Below are positions 42,323-52,700 of a stretch of DNA of 64,000 nt, piece by piece. A program made the translations under genes and the position numbers. Below the pieces are notes generated by a model that was given only the letters and a program-made list of their open reading frames with translations, did not search any database and was not told the origin of the DNA. Numbering within the stretch: position 1 is the first letter of the stretch; every line of letters starts with the position of its first letter. The DNA is from Verrucomicrobiaceae bacterium. Its GTDB lineage: Bacteria > Verrucomicrobiota > Verrucomicrobiia > Verrucomicrobiales > Verrucomicrobiaceae. Location of the stretch: assembly GCA_016795375.1 (NCBI GenBank), contig JAEUHJ010000204.1:1-64000 (forward strand), given 5' to 3'.

Positions 42323-43030
42323 ATGAGCTTCACTCAATTTCGACGGCACTTTCGCGCCCAAGGCAGCGCTGCGCGCGCGATGGTCGCGCTGCGGTTTTTC
42401 AAAACGGGTCCGGGTGAGTATGGCGAGGGCGATCAGTTCCTTGGACTCACCGTGCCGCAGGTGCGTGCGGTGCTGCCGCAGACGGATGAATTGACGGAAG
42501 CGGAGGTTTTGGAGCTGCTGCGCTCGAATTGGCACGAGGAACGACTGCTGGCGCTGTTGATCCTGGTGCGACGTTTTGACAAGGCGAAGAAGGACGAAGC
42601 GGTGCATGCGCAGATCGTGAAGCTGTATCTGGCGAACACGAAATGGATCAACAACTGGGATCTGGTGGACACGAGCGCGCCGCAGATCCTCGGCGCGTGG
42701 CTGCTGAGGCGTGATCGCGCCGTGCTGGGAAAGCTGGCGAAGTCGAACAGCCTGTGGGAGCAGCGCATCGCCGTGCTGGCGACGCTGGCCTTCATCCGCA
42801 CGGGTGATTTCGCGGACACGCTGTGTTTGTGCGGGCAGTTCCTGACGCATGAGCACGACCTGATGCACAAAGCCTGCGGCTGGATGCTGCGCGAGGCCGG
42901 CAAACGCAACGTGGAGGCGCTGCGCGAGTTTTTAAACTCTCACGCATCACACATGCCGCGCACGATGCTGCGCTACGCGATCGAAAAACTTCTGGAACCG
43001 GAGCGGCGGCGGTGGATGGCGAGGCGATGA
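42323..43030 (+). CDS. DNA alkylation repair protein, AlkD-like HEAT-repeat type
   Basis: A 235-residue alpha-helical protein of the DNA alkylation repair family (AlkC/AlkD), glycosylases that remove bulky N3/N7-alkylpurines using HEAT-like repeats. Typical is INNWDLVDTSAPQILGAWLL, with the Trp/Asp pair, plus FLGLTVPQVRAV and HKACGWMLREAGKRN. Length is normal (AlkD about 235). It overlaps no neighbour and lies 76 bases before the PVC CxxCH gene. Together with the Vsr-like gene it makes a small group of base-repair functions here. Confidence 0.85.
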   Translation: MSFTQFRRHFRAQGSAARAMVALRFFKTGPGEYGEGDQFLGLTVPQVRAVLPQTDELTEAEVLELLRSNWHEERLLALLILVRRFDKAKKDEAVHAQIVKLYLANTKWINNWDLVDTSAPQILGAWLLRRDRAVLGKLAKSNSLWEQRIAVLATLAFIRTGDFADTLCLCGQFLTHEHDLMHKACGWMLREAGKRNVEALREFLNSHASHMPRTMLRYAIEKLLEPERRRWMARR

Positions 43031-43106
43031 GCTGAAGCGGTCGATTTGCGGAGAGAATGCTTGCCAAAAAGGCGGGGCGCGGGCGTAATCTGCGGCTCCC
43101 CTTTTT

Positions 43107-46100
43107 ATGATCTCCCGCCTCGCTCTGTTCCTTGTTTGTTCGATTGGTTTTGCCCGCGCTTCGCAGCCGACATCGCTGGCGGACATGCCGGATGCGAATC
43201 CGGAGGCGGAGTTGAAGGCGTTTGTGGTGCCGGAGGGGCTGGAGGTGAACCTGTTCGCGGCGGAGCCGATGATCCAGAAGCCGGTGCAGATGAACTGGGA
43301 TGCGCAGGGACGGCTGTGGGTCGTCTGCAGCTCGACGTATCCGCAGATCAAGCCGGGGGAGTCGGCCAAAGACCAGGTGGTGGTGCTGGAGGACATGAAT
43401 GGCGATGGCAAGGCGGACAGATCGACGTCTTTCGCCGAAGGACTGCACATCCCGACGGCGCTGGCCCCGGGGGATGGCGGCCTGTATGTGGCGAATTCGA
43501 CGGAGGTGCTGTTTTTGAAGGACACGAACGGCGATCTGAAGGCGGACGAGCGGAACATCATCCTCAGCGGATTCGGCACGGAGGATACGCACCACCTGCT
43601 GCACACGTTCCGCTGGGGGCCGGAGGGGATGCTGTATTTTTTGCAGTCGATCTATATTCATACGCACATGGAGACGCCGCATGGTGTGCGCCGCCTGATG
43701 GGGGGCGGGATCTGGGAATTCCGCCCGGAGACGCGGCGCGCGGAAATCCTGAGCAAGGGGCTGATCAATCCGTGGGGTTTTGAGTTTGATCGCTGGGGCC
43801 AGAGTTTCGCGTGCGACGGCGCGGGCGGGGAGGGGATCAATTTCATCTTCCCCGGCAGCGTTTTCGCCACGTCGCCGGGCGCGAAGCGCATCCTGCACGG
43901 GCTGAGTCCCGGCCAGCCGAAGCAGTGCGGGCTGGAGATCGTGGAGGATCCGCATTTCCCGGAGGACTGGCAGGGTTCGTTCGTGCTGAACGACTTCCGC
44001 GGCAACCGTGTGAACCGTTTCAAGCTGACGCCGAGCGGCAGCGGCTACATCGCCAAACAGATGCCGGATGTGCTGGCGAGCACGCACCGGGCGTTCCGGC
44101 CGATCGATGTGAAGGTGGGGCCGGATGGCGCTCTTTATATAGCGGACTGGTACAATCCGATCATCCAGCATGGCGAGGTGGATTTCCGCGATCCGCGCCG
44201 CGACCATGCGCATGGCCGTATCTGGCGCGTGACGGCGAAGGGGCGTCTGCTGAGCGCGAAGCCGAAGATCGCGGGTGCGAGCACGGCGGAGCTGCTGGAG
44301 ATGCTGAAAAGTGATCGCGCCTACATGCGGCGTTTTGCGAAGCGGGAGCTGCGGGACCAGGGCGCGGCGAAGGTGACGGCGGAGCTGGACGCGTGGGCGG
44401 CGAAGCAGACAGACGGGCACGCCTTGCTGGAGGCGGCGTGGGCGCGGGAGGGCGTGAATGCGTTTTCGCCGGTGATCTGGCGCAAACTTTGGGAGAACAG
44501 CGATTACCGCATCCGCGCGGCGGCGTTGCGCATCCTGAGCCATCGCTGGCGTGAGTTTCCCGATGCGATGAAGGTGCTGGAGGCGGGCGTGGCGGATGAA
44601 AATCCTCAGGTGCGGTTGTGGGCGCTGGCGGTGCTGGCGGACATGCGCAGGCCGGGGGCGATCAGTGTCGCGCTGAAGGTGCTGGACAAGCCGGTGGACG
44701 AGTCGCTCGACTTCCTGCTGGAGCTGACCTGTCGCGAGCAGGCGGACGTGTGGATGCCGGCGGTGGTGAGCGGGAAATTGAAGCTGGACGAGCGTCCGAA
44801 GCATCTGGTGTATGCGATGAAGAGCACGGGGCGCAGTGACGCGCTGCCGCCGCTTTTCACGGAGTTGAAAGAGGGTAAATTGGGCGTGGAAGACGCGGCG
44901 GCGGTGCTGGCGATGGCCGGTGACTCGGCGGATGCGGCGCAGGCGAAGACAATGACCGGCATGGTGAATGACGCGGCGATGGCCGCGCACTACATCGGCC
45001 TGCAGGACGCGTTGGTGAAGGCGGCGACGGACCGCAAAGTGATCCCGGAAGGCGCGGCGGAGACGGTGATGGCGTGGTTCGCCCGGCCGGAGCCGCATGT
45101 GGTGCATCGCGCGGCCATCCTGGCGGGTCTTTGGAAAGTGGAGGCGGCCCGCGACAAGCTGGTGGCGCTGCTGACGGGCGCAAAAACGATCCCGCCAATC
45201 CGTGACGGGGCGGTGCGCGGCCTGACGGCGCTGGGCGGGACGAAGACGCGCGATTTGTTCGACAAGCTGTTCGTCGAGTCGGCTGATCCTGGGCTGAAAG
45301 CGCTCATGATTGACGGCTTGACCTCGGTGGGGCCGCAGATCGCGGCGAAGCGGGCGGTGGAGATTCTTGAGAAGGCCGATGTGGAGGGCGCGAAGCCGGT
45401 TTTGACCGCGTTTTTGAAAAACAAACAGCTTCCCGGCGCGCTGGCGAAGGCGCTGGCGGGCAGGACGATTCCTGACCTCGTGGCGGTCGAGGGCATCCGC
45501 ATGGTGAGCAGCCGGGGCATTCAGGGGCCGCTGGCTGAGGCGTTGAAAACAGCCGGTCATGTGAAGCAGATGGACAAGCCGCTGACGGGGCCGGAGATGG
45601 CCGCCTTGGTCGAAAAAGTGAAGACCAGCGGTGATCCGGCGCGCGGGGAGGCGGTTTATCGCCGTCAGCAGCTTCTTTGCACAACGTGTCACGCGATCGG
45701 CGAGAGCGGCGGCGTGCTGGGGCCGAACCTGGTCAGCATCGGTGCCTCGGCACCGGTGGATTACCTGATTGAGAGCCTGCTGGAGCCGAGCAAGAAGATC
45801 AAGGAGGGCTACCACATGGTTGTTGTGAACAAAAAGGATGGCGGCGTGGTCTCCGGCGGGCTGGTGAACGATGGGGCGGAGGAGTTGACGATTCGTGACC
45901 CCGCCAATCAGACTGTGAAGGTGGCGAAATCAGCCGTGGCGAGCCGCCAGATGAGCCCGGTGAGCATGATGCCGCCTGGATTGACCGCGAGCCTGCGGGA
46001 GGATGAATTCGTTGATCTGGTGCGGTTTTTGAGCGAGCTGGGCCGGGAAGGTGCCTACAAAACGCAGCCGAACCGTTATGTGCGGACGTGGAAGGTGATG

Positions 46101-46505
46101 GGCAAGATGGAGCAGAAGGATGTCGATCATGTGCGGCATGTGGGCAGCTTTGCCCTGAATGACGAAAAGTATGCCTACCCGTGGCAGATCGCGTTCAGCC
46201 AGGTGAACGGCGAGCTGCCGCTGGCTGAACTGCCACCGGCGCAGCGGATGTATCCGTGGTTTCCTAAAATCGCGCAATTTGGGCTGAAACTGGACGGTGG
46301 TGGGAAGGTGAAACTGGGTTTCAGCGCGGTGAAGGGGATTGTTGTGGCGGTGGACGGGACAGAATTGAAGGAGCTAAATGCCTTGCAAGCGCTCGAATTG
46401 AGCGCTGGCACGCATCGTGTCAGCGTGCTGATCACTCGTGACGCTGGGGAACTGGCGGCATTCCGGGTGGAAATCCTAGATGGTGCTGCTGTGGCGGTGC
46501 CGTGA
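43107..46505 (+). CDS. PVC-type heme-binding CxxCH protein with dehydrogenase-like propeller and HEAT repeats
   Basis: A 1132-residue secreted protein with a signal peptide (about 1-19). Residues about 40-420 form a beta-propeller-like soluble-dehydrogenase domain (PEGLEVNLFAAEP, VPTALAPGDGGLYVAN, GPDGALYIADWYNP). HEAT-type repeats follow from about 430 to 800. At about 850-980 sits a cytochrome c-like domain with CTTCH, the CxxCH heme motif, and GPNLVSIG, SLLEPSKKIKEGY. A C-terminal domain of about 140 residues closes it. This layout is common in PVC bacteria, where many paralogues are predicted to oxidise carbohydrates in the periplasm; the substrate is unknown. The upstream overlap-free ATG at 43107 starts the signal peptide. 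Confidence 0.9.
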   Translation: MISRLALFLVCSIGFARASQPTSLADMPDANPEAELKAFVVPEGLEVNLFAAEPMIQKPVQMNWDAQGRLWVVCSSTYPQIKPGESAKDQVVVLEDMNGDGKADRSTSFAEGLHIPTALAPGDGGLYVANSTEVLFLKDTNGDLKADERNIILSGFGTEDTHHLLHTFRWGPEGMLYFLQSIYIHTHMETPHGVRRLMGGGIWEFRPETRRAEILSKGLINPWGFEFDRWGQSFACDGAGGEGINFIFPGSVFATSPGAKRILHGLSPGQPKQCGLEIVEDPHFPEDWQGSFVLNDFRGNRVNRFKLTPSGSGYIAKQMPDVLASTHRAFRPIDVKVGPDGALYIADWYNPIIQHGEVDFRDPRRDHAHGRIWRVTAKGRLLSAKPKIAGASTAELLEMLKSDRAYMRRFAKRELRDQGAAKVTAELDAWAAKQTDGHALLEAAWAREGVNAFSPVIWRKLWENSDYRIRAAALRILSHRWREFPDAMKVLEAGVADENPQVRLWALAVLADMRRPGAISVALKVLDKPVDESLDFLLELTCREQADVWMPAVVSGKLKLDERPKHLVYAMKSTGRSDALPPLFTELKEGKLGVEDAAAVLAMAGDSADAAQAKTMTGMVNDAAMAAHYIGLQDALVKAATDRKVIPEGAAETVMAWFARPEPHVVHRAAILAGLWKVEAARDKLVALLTGAKTIPPIRDGAVRGLTALGGTKTRDLFDKLFVESADPGLKALMIDGLTSVGPQIAAKRAVEILEKADVEGAKPVLTAFLKNKQLPGALAKALAGRTIPDLVAVEGIRMVSSRGIQGPLAEALKTAGHVKQMDKPLTGPEMAALVEKVKTSGDPARGEAVYRRQQLLCTTCHAIGESGGVLGPNLVSIGASAPVDYLIESLLEPSKKIKEGYHMVVVNKKDGGVVSGGLVNDGAEELTIRDPANQTVKVAKSAVASRQMSPVSMMPPGLTASLREDEFVDLVRFLSELGREGAYKTQPNRYVRTWKVMGKMEQKDVDHVRHVGSFALNDEKYAYPWQIAFSQVNGELPLAELPPAQRMYPWFPKIAQFGLKLDGGGKVKLGFSAVKGIVVAVDGTELKELNALQALELSAGTHRVSVLITRDAGELAAFRVEILDGAAVAVP

Positions 46506-46547
46506 AGCTTGGGAAATCTGAAAATTTGTATTGTCCATGTATTTGCG

Positions 46548-46577
46548 TTGACGCTGGACGGACGACCTCGCTATTCT
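46548..46577 (+). promoter_or_regulatory. Candidate sigma-70-like promoter for the giant gene
   Basis: TTGACG (46548-46553), an 18-base spacer, and TATTCT (46572-46577). Transcription would start near 46584 and give a leader of about 210 bases before the ATG at 46793. It is a sequence match only, with spacing one longer than ideal. Confidence 0.4.
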
Positions 46578-46594
46578 CTGAACGTAATGCCCGG

Positions 46595-46621
46595 AAATCT
46601 TGTCACACGGTGGCAAGATTT
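46595..46621 (+). promoter_or_regulatory. Strong hairpin in the leader of the giant gene
   Basis: AAATCTTGTCA (46595-46605) pairs with TGGCAAGATTT (46611-46621) as an 11-bp stem (one G:U) with a 5-base loop. It lies 90 bases after the stop of the PVC CxxCH gene and just downstream of the candidate promoter. It may serve as the 3' processing or termination structure of the upstream gene, or as 5' leader structure of the giant gene. No long T-run follows. Confidence 0.5.
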
Positions 46622-46702
46622 CTGGCGCTATTCGCAATATTGTTCATGCCTCGTTTTTTCACCGCCCCTCAATTGATTCCAAGCATGGCTTGGCTGTCCT
46701 TG

Positions 46703-46742
46703 GGCGGTGCTATGTCACCGCCGGTTTCCGACCGGATTTTTT
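46703..46742 (+). terminator. Terminator-like hairpin overlapping an alternative stem
   Basis: CCGGT (46721-46725) pairs with ACCGG (46731-46735), followed by a six-T run (46737-46742), which resembles a short intrinsic terminator 50 bases before the giant gene start. GGCGGTG (46703-46709) can instead pair with CACCGCC (46716-46722), using two bases of the terminator stem. The two structures compete, as in attenuators. The terminator stem is only 5 bp. Confidence 0.35.
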
Positions 46743-46792
46743 CCCTCACTGCCGCCCCCTTTTGATTCCAGCTCCCGCTGCTCTTTAACACG

Positions 46793-49700
46793 ATGAAAAC
46801 ACTCCGCAGATACCGCCTCTTGCTCGGATGGTTCATGACCTTCCTGGTGTTCAGCCTGCAGGTTGCCACGCCGTTGCGTGCGGCGACCGTGTTGTGGAAT
46901 CCGTTTGGATCGCCTGTCAGTTCAGGAGATTGGGACACGAGCACGGCGAACTGGGGAGCCGGAGGTTCGTCACTCTGGGTCAACGCCAACAACGACATCG
47001 CCAAATTCGGGGACGCGGCCAACGGCCCGCCTTCCTCGGTATTCATCACCGCGCCTGTATCCGCCGGAGGGCTTTTTCTGGAGGCGCAAAGTTCAAGCGC
47101 GATGGATTTTTCATTGATCGCGAGTGGGGTGAATCCGGCGGACAACACGTTGAATTTTGCGGGTGGTACTCCAACGGTTCATTTCAAAGGGAGTTCAGCA
47201 CTGGGTTCGGACCATAGAGCAAGCATCAATGCGAAGCTGACGGGAACCCAGGGCCTGATCGTGGAATTTGAGGACACCGCCGGCACGCCAGGGAGCGGCT
47301 ATGGCGTTTTGAAACTCGGGCAGGCGAATTTCAATTACGCCAGCACCTTGAGCGGGGGAATCACAGTCAAGAACAAGGCAGGTCTGGCGGTGGCTGTTTC
47401 CCCCTCGGATCTGGTCGGCGGAAATCATCCCTTGGGGACGAATACCATCACCCTGGAGGGAGGATCGAAGTTCGAAATCAGTGGGGACAAGACGTCCAAT
47501 GGATTGTCCGGAAGGGTGTTCGCCACAAATGGCACCGGCGACACCAGTCGTGTGGATTTCACCGGTATGGCGAGCAGCCTGCGCACAGACAACCTGCTCA
47601 ACAACCTGAACATCAACGCCTCCAACACGGCGGTGCAATGGCAGGGCAAGGTGGAAATCGGGACGGCGGGTGCCTACACATTCTTTGCCAGTTCGGACGA
47701 TGGCAGCAGGATTTTCATCGACGGGCAACTTGTGGTCAACAATGACGGTGGCAAAGGCAACACGGATCTTTCCAGCGCGCCCATCTTTCTGTCGTCGGGG
47801 TTGCATGACATCCGGGTGGACTATGTGCAGGGCGGAGGCGGGGCGAACATCAATCTGGGCTATGCGGGGCCGGACACTGACGGCAGCAACGGGCAGGTTC
47901 GAACGGTGATTCCGTTCAGCAAGCTTTACCAGGCGGACGTGAACGGGCTGGCCGGGGTGAGCACCGCGTTGCAGCTCGGGAACGGGCTGAATGTGACCGG
48001 GAATGCCTTGGTGGACCTGCGAAACGCCAGCTTCAGCTCCGCCCAGTTGGGACGCCTGCAAATGAGCAATGACGCGACGCTGACCGTGAAATCCACTGAC
48101 TTGACCGGCAATCAGGTCGTGGGAGACGGGGCCGGCTTTGGCAAGACCCTTCGGTTTGGCGGAACCACCGGTGATCCGACAATTTTCGGCACGCCGTCGT
48201 CCTCGGGGACGCACACGGTGACTTTTGCCTCGGACGTGAATGTTGCCTTTGACGGGGTCGTCACTGACGAGGGGCGCACGATGACCATCGAGAAGACGGG
48301 GGCTGGTTGGCTGTCTTTCAACCAGACTGGCAGCGCCAATACTCTCGGCTCCGCCAGCAACATTCTGATGACCGGCAGCTCCACGGCACAAACCGCCACG
48401 TTCGGCAGTTATGACAGCGGCTTCTATCGCAGCACGCTGACCACGGGAAGCACCGCAGGATTGTCAGTCGGGATGACGGTCAGTGGCAGCGGCATTCCTG
48501 CTGGAGCGGTGATCGTCGAGATCGTGGATGGCACGACTTTCAAAATCACCGGCAATGCCTCCGCGCTCGTGCCGAGCACCAACCTGGCGTTCTCCAAAAC
48601 ACCCACGCTGGTGCTCACCGGCGCACCGGGGGGCAACAACCCGATCGGTTCCGCGGGTGTGGTGCTGGCAGGGGGCAATCTGGTGCTCGACTCGAAAGGT
48701 GCGACCGCCGCAGGTGTCGGGCCGGTGTTCAACAACCTGATCACCGTCAATCAAAACGCGGTGATCCAGTCCGTGGCGAATGCGTCCACCCTGACCTTGG
48801 GAGGGAACATCAGCATCGCCGGGAACAAAACCCTCGTGCTGGACGCGATCGCCGGTGGGCGTCCGGCCACTGATCCTGGCGCGAATCTGATTGTCTCCGG
48901 AGGCATCACTGGAGACAACACCACGACGCTGGTGATCCGCTCCACACAGAAAAATGCGGGTACGACGATCAATGCGGCGGCCGCGCTGGCCAACGGAGTG
49001 GCACAGCAGACGGGATTCGCGGCACAGAGCGGCGTGGTGACGCTGAGAGGGGATAACTCCGCGTTCAGCGGCATGTTGAGTTTTGAGACTGGATCGAATC
49101 TGCGGGTGGAAGGGGTCAGCGCGCTGTCCGGAAAAACCTTCACGATGGCCGGAGGGACGTTGCAGCTCCTGGATGATGCCGATGGCACGGGGGGCACGCA
49201 AAACCTGGCTTTCAACCATTCCATCACGGTGACTGGGAACGCCGCGTTGACGGTCGGGCGTACTGCCACCACACAGGCTCCCTACTTCCTTCAGGCGTCG
49301 AACAAGAGGGCGCAGATCAGCAGCCTCTCGATCGGCCGGCAGACTCTGAGCGTTTCCAACAACAATGATTATGGTCTGCAGGTGACCGGTGCCACCACGC
49401 TCAATGGAACCCCGACCTTCACGGTTGGCACCGGTACCGCCTCCAACGTGGTGCAGGGGCTGCATCTGGCCGGGCAGGTGACGGGAGCGGCCAGCATTCT
49501 GAAAAACGGAGGAGGGACGCTGGTTCTCGACAATGCCGCCAATTCCTTCGGCGGGGCGGTGAACTTCTCCGCTTTCGGTTCCACCAATATTTTGACCGTC
49601 GAAAGCGTGAACAATCTCGTCACCGGGCAGCGCCTGCAACCTAGCGCGGGAATCAGTGCCGGAACCAGCGTCACGGCCGTCAATGTGCAGAATTTCGCCG

Positions 49701-52700
49701 GCAGCGCCGCCTCGGGCGCCACGGTGATCACCGTGGCCGCGGCAGGCGCGTTTGCCGTCGGAATGCCGGTGAGTGGCAACGGAGTATCCGCAGGCACGAC
49801 GATCGCCGCCTTCAATGACAACGTCACGAACACCACGACGGGGGACACTTTCTTCAACCCCAACATTCTTTCAAATGTACAGGGCGGCACGAGTGACTTC
49901 CGGGTGGGGATGGCTGTCAGCGGCACCGGCATCCCGGCGGGTACGGTGGTGGTGGAGATCGTGGATGGCACGACCCTGCGGCTGAGCCAGAACATCACGC
50001 AGGACAATCCCACACTCGTGCGCCGTCAAGTGACCCTCAGCCAGGCGACCACGTCGAGTGATCCCACGCTGGTGCGCTCGCAACTGACGCTGAACCAGAA
50101 TGTGGCCAGCCCGGGAACGCAGACGGTGGACGCAAACTCGATGGTGAACGTGTCCGGCGGCGTGCTGGCTTTCACCAGCGACGGAGCCTTGGGGGCTGCG
50201 ACCAACGAAATCCTGGTCAACACAAATTCCACCACGACAGGATTGCGGGCGGACGGCACGTTCAACATCCCCAACACCCGCGCCATCATTTTCAACCAGA
50301 CGAACAATTCGCTGGAGGTGACCGCTGGAAACACGGTGACCATGGATGGGGCGTTCACATTCTCGAGCGCGAACAACAATCTGCAAAAGAACAACCGGGG
50401 AACGCTGGTGCTCACCCAGCCTCAGAGCACCTGGAACGGCAATCTCACCATCGGGCAGGGCGTGGTGCGCATCAACGCCGCCGCCGCCTTGGGAAATGCC
50501 GGATCGTTCAATCTGGGCACCAACGTCGCCACGGCGGCCACCCTGGTCGCCAATGTGGCTGCGGCGCTGGAGCTCTCCGGTGGCATCACCCTCTCCGAGG
50601 CGCTGGTGTTCACACCGGGCAACAACAACACCTCCAACGGCATCAGCGGCGGCGGTGCTTTGCGGAGTGTCTCGGGCGGCAATGTCTGGAACGGCACCAT
50701 CGCCATGTCCGGTGCCAGCGGTACGGACAATCAGATGCGCGCGGCGACCATCGGTGTTGATGCAGGCTCGATGCTGACGATCAATGGAGCGATGACAGCG
50801 CGCATCGGCACCGGGGGCAGCGGTCGTGGCGCCTGGTGGGGCCTGGTGGGGGCGGGTGATGGCATCGTCACAAGCACCATGACTTACAATGGCGACTTGT
50901 CTTTCGGAGCCTACTCGCTGGCGAAGGCGGGCACGGGAACCTGGGCGTTGACTGCGGCCAATGCCTTCAACGGGCAGAACGTGTATGTGAACCAGGGGAC
51001 CCTGGCCCTCAATGGGACAGGCACGCTGGGAGTTCCCGGCGTCAATGGAGGAACCGGCACGGTGTTTGTCACTTCTGGCGGTGCATTGACGTTGGACAGC
51101 ACCGGCACCAACACGAGCAACCGCCTCAGCGCACGTGTGCTGACCGTGTATGGAGGCTTGGTGAACATCCTGGGCAATGCTTCCGCAACCACCAGCGAGA
51201 CCACCGGTGTCCTGACATTGAATTCAGGACACTCGGTGTTCACGCTCACCCCTGGCACGGGCCAGCAGGCGAACCTCACCACCGGGGCGGTGACGCGCAA
51301 CTCAGGCAGCACCGTGCTTTTCCGAGGCAATGGCCTGGGAACTGCGAATGCGGAACGGGCCAACATCCAGGCCACGGGCGCGGGTTTTGTGTTTACCGGG
51401 CAGAACGGCGCTGTTGGCGCGAAAAACAAGGGTATCCTGCCGTATGCGATCATTGACTCCTCGTCCTCGGGCCTGGGGACTTCCTTTGCCACCGCTGATT
51501 CGGTGACGGGCGCCTTGCGCGCCCTCGACTCCACTGAGTTTGAGACGAGCATGACGAACAACCTCGGCAACGCGGCGGTGCCGCTGAATGTCTCCCTCAG
51601 CAGCACGCAAGGCGTGGCCAACCCGCTGACGGGCAGCACCATGACCGTCAATTCGCTCACTCTTGGCAGTGGCGGTGGCATTTCCATCACTTCCGCCGAG
51701 AGCCTCATTCTGGACAGGGGCGGTGTTCTTGCCTTCAGCGGCAACACGGGCATCAGTGGCGGGCGGCTTTCCACCTCCAGCAACCGCCAGTTCATTTTTC
51801 ACGCGCTTGGAGACCTCACCGTGTCCTCGGCTATGCACGGCTCCTCGGGCGGTCTGGCAAAGTCTGGCACCGGGGTGATGACGCTGTCCAGCCAGCAGTT
51901 CTACAACGGGCTGACGTCGGTCAATCAGGGCACGCTCAAGCTGGCCGGAGGAACCAACACTTTGTTCTTCAACAATGATTTTGCCTTGCAGGGTGGCTCG
52001 CTGGATCTCAACGGGACCATCCAGGTGCTCAACGTGCTGCGCACAGACACTGCGGTGGCCCAGAACGCCAATCTCGTGCCAGGAGTGGGCGGGAGTGTGA
52101 TCAACAGCTCCGGTGCCCAGGCCACCTTGGGACTTGTCAATGCGGGCGGCAGTTTCTCAGGCACACTCAACGGCAACTTGGCGTTGGTGCGTTCCACCAA
52201 TGCAGGGAGTTTCAGCGATTGGAACATCTACTCGGCCAACGCATACACTGGTGCCACCATCCTCAACGGCGGACGCACCCAGTTGCTCGGCAATGCGACG
52301 CTTGGCAGCACGTCATCCATCGAAATCAGCCAGGCCACGCTGCTGATCTCAAACAACAATGCCACCAGCTTCCTTGACCAGCAGGTGGACAACCGGGTCA
52401 ACGACACAGCCCCCATCCTGATGCGCGGCGGCATGCTGCAATACCGCGCCCGCAATGGATTCGAGGCGACGGAGGCATTTGGCGCGCTGACCCTTGCGGA
52501 GGGCAACAGCGTGATCGACGTGGCCGAGCCGGGCTCGGGTATCAACAGCTCCACAGCCACCTTCACCGCCCTGGCCCGTCAGGCGGGTTCCCATGCCACC
52601 TTGCGCTTTTTCAACGTGGACGGCGCGCAAGGCAGCCGGGCGCGGGTGTTCACCTCCAGCCTCAATGGAGTGGCCACCACCAACGTCGGGGATGGCCTGG

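Noticed and set aside
42792-45815. A 1007-codon open frame on the minus strand opposite the PVC CxxCH gene
   Set aside because: It is antisense to a gene with clear propeller, HEAT and CxxCH motifs. The translation is Arg/His/Pro-rich with no domain, as expected from the high-GC antisense frame.
46502-46765. An 87-codon frame in the leader of the giant gene, considered as a leader peptide
   Set aside because: It starts inside the stop region of the previous gene and upstream of the candidate promoter, and has no family or recognisable control sequence; low support.
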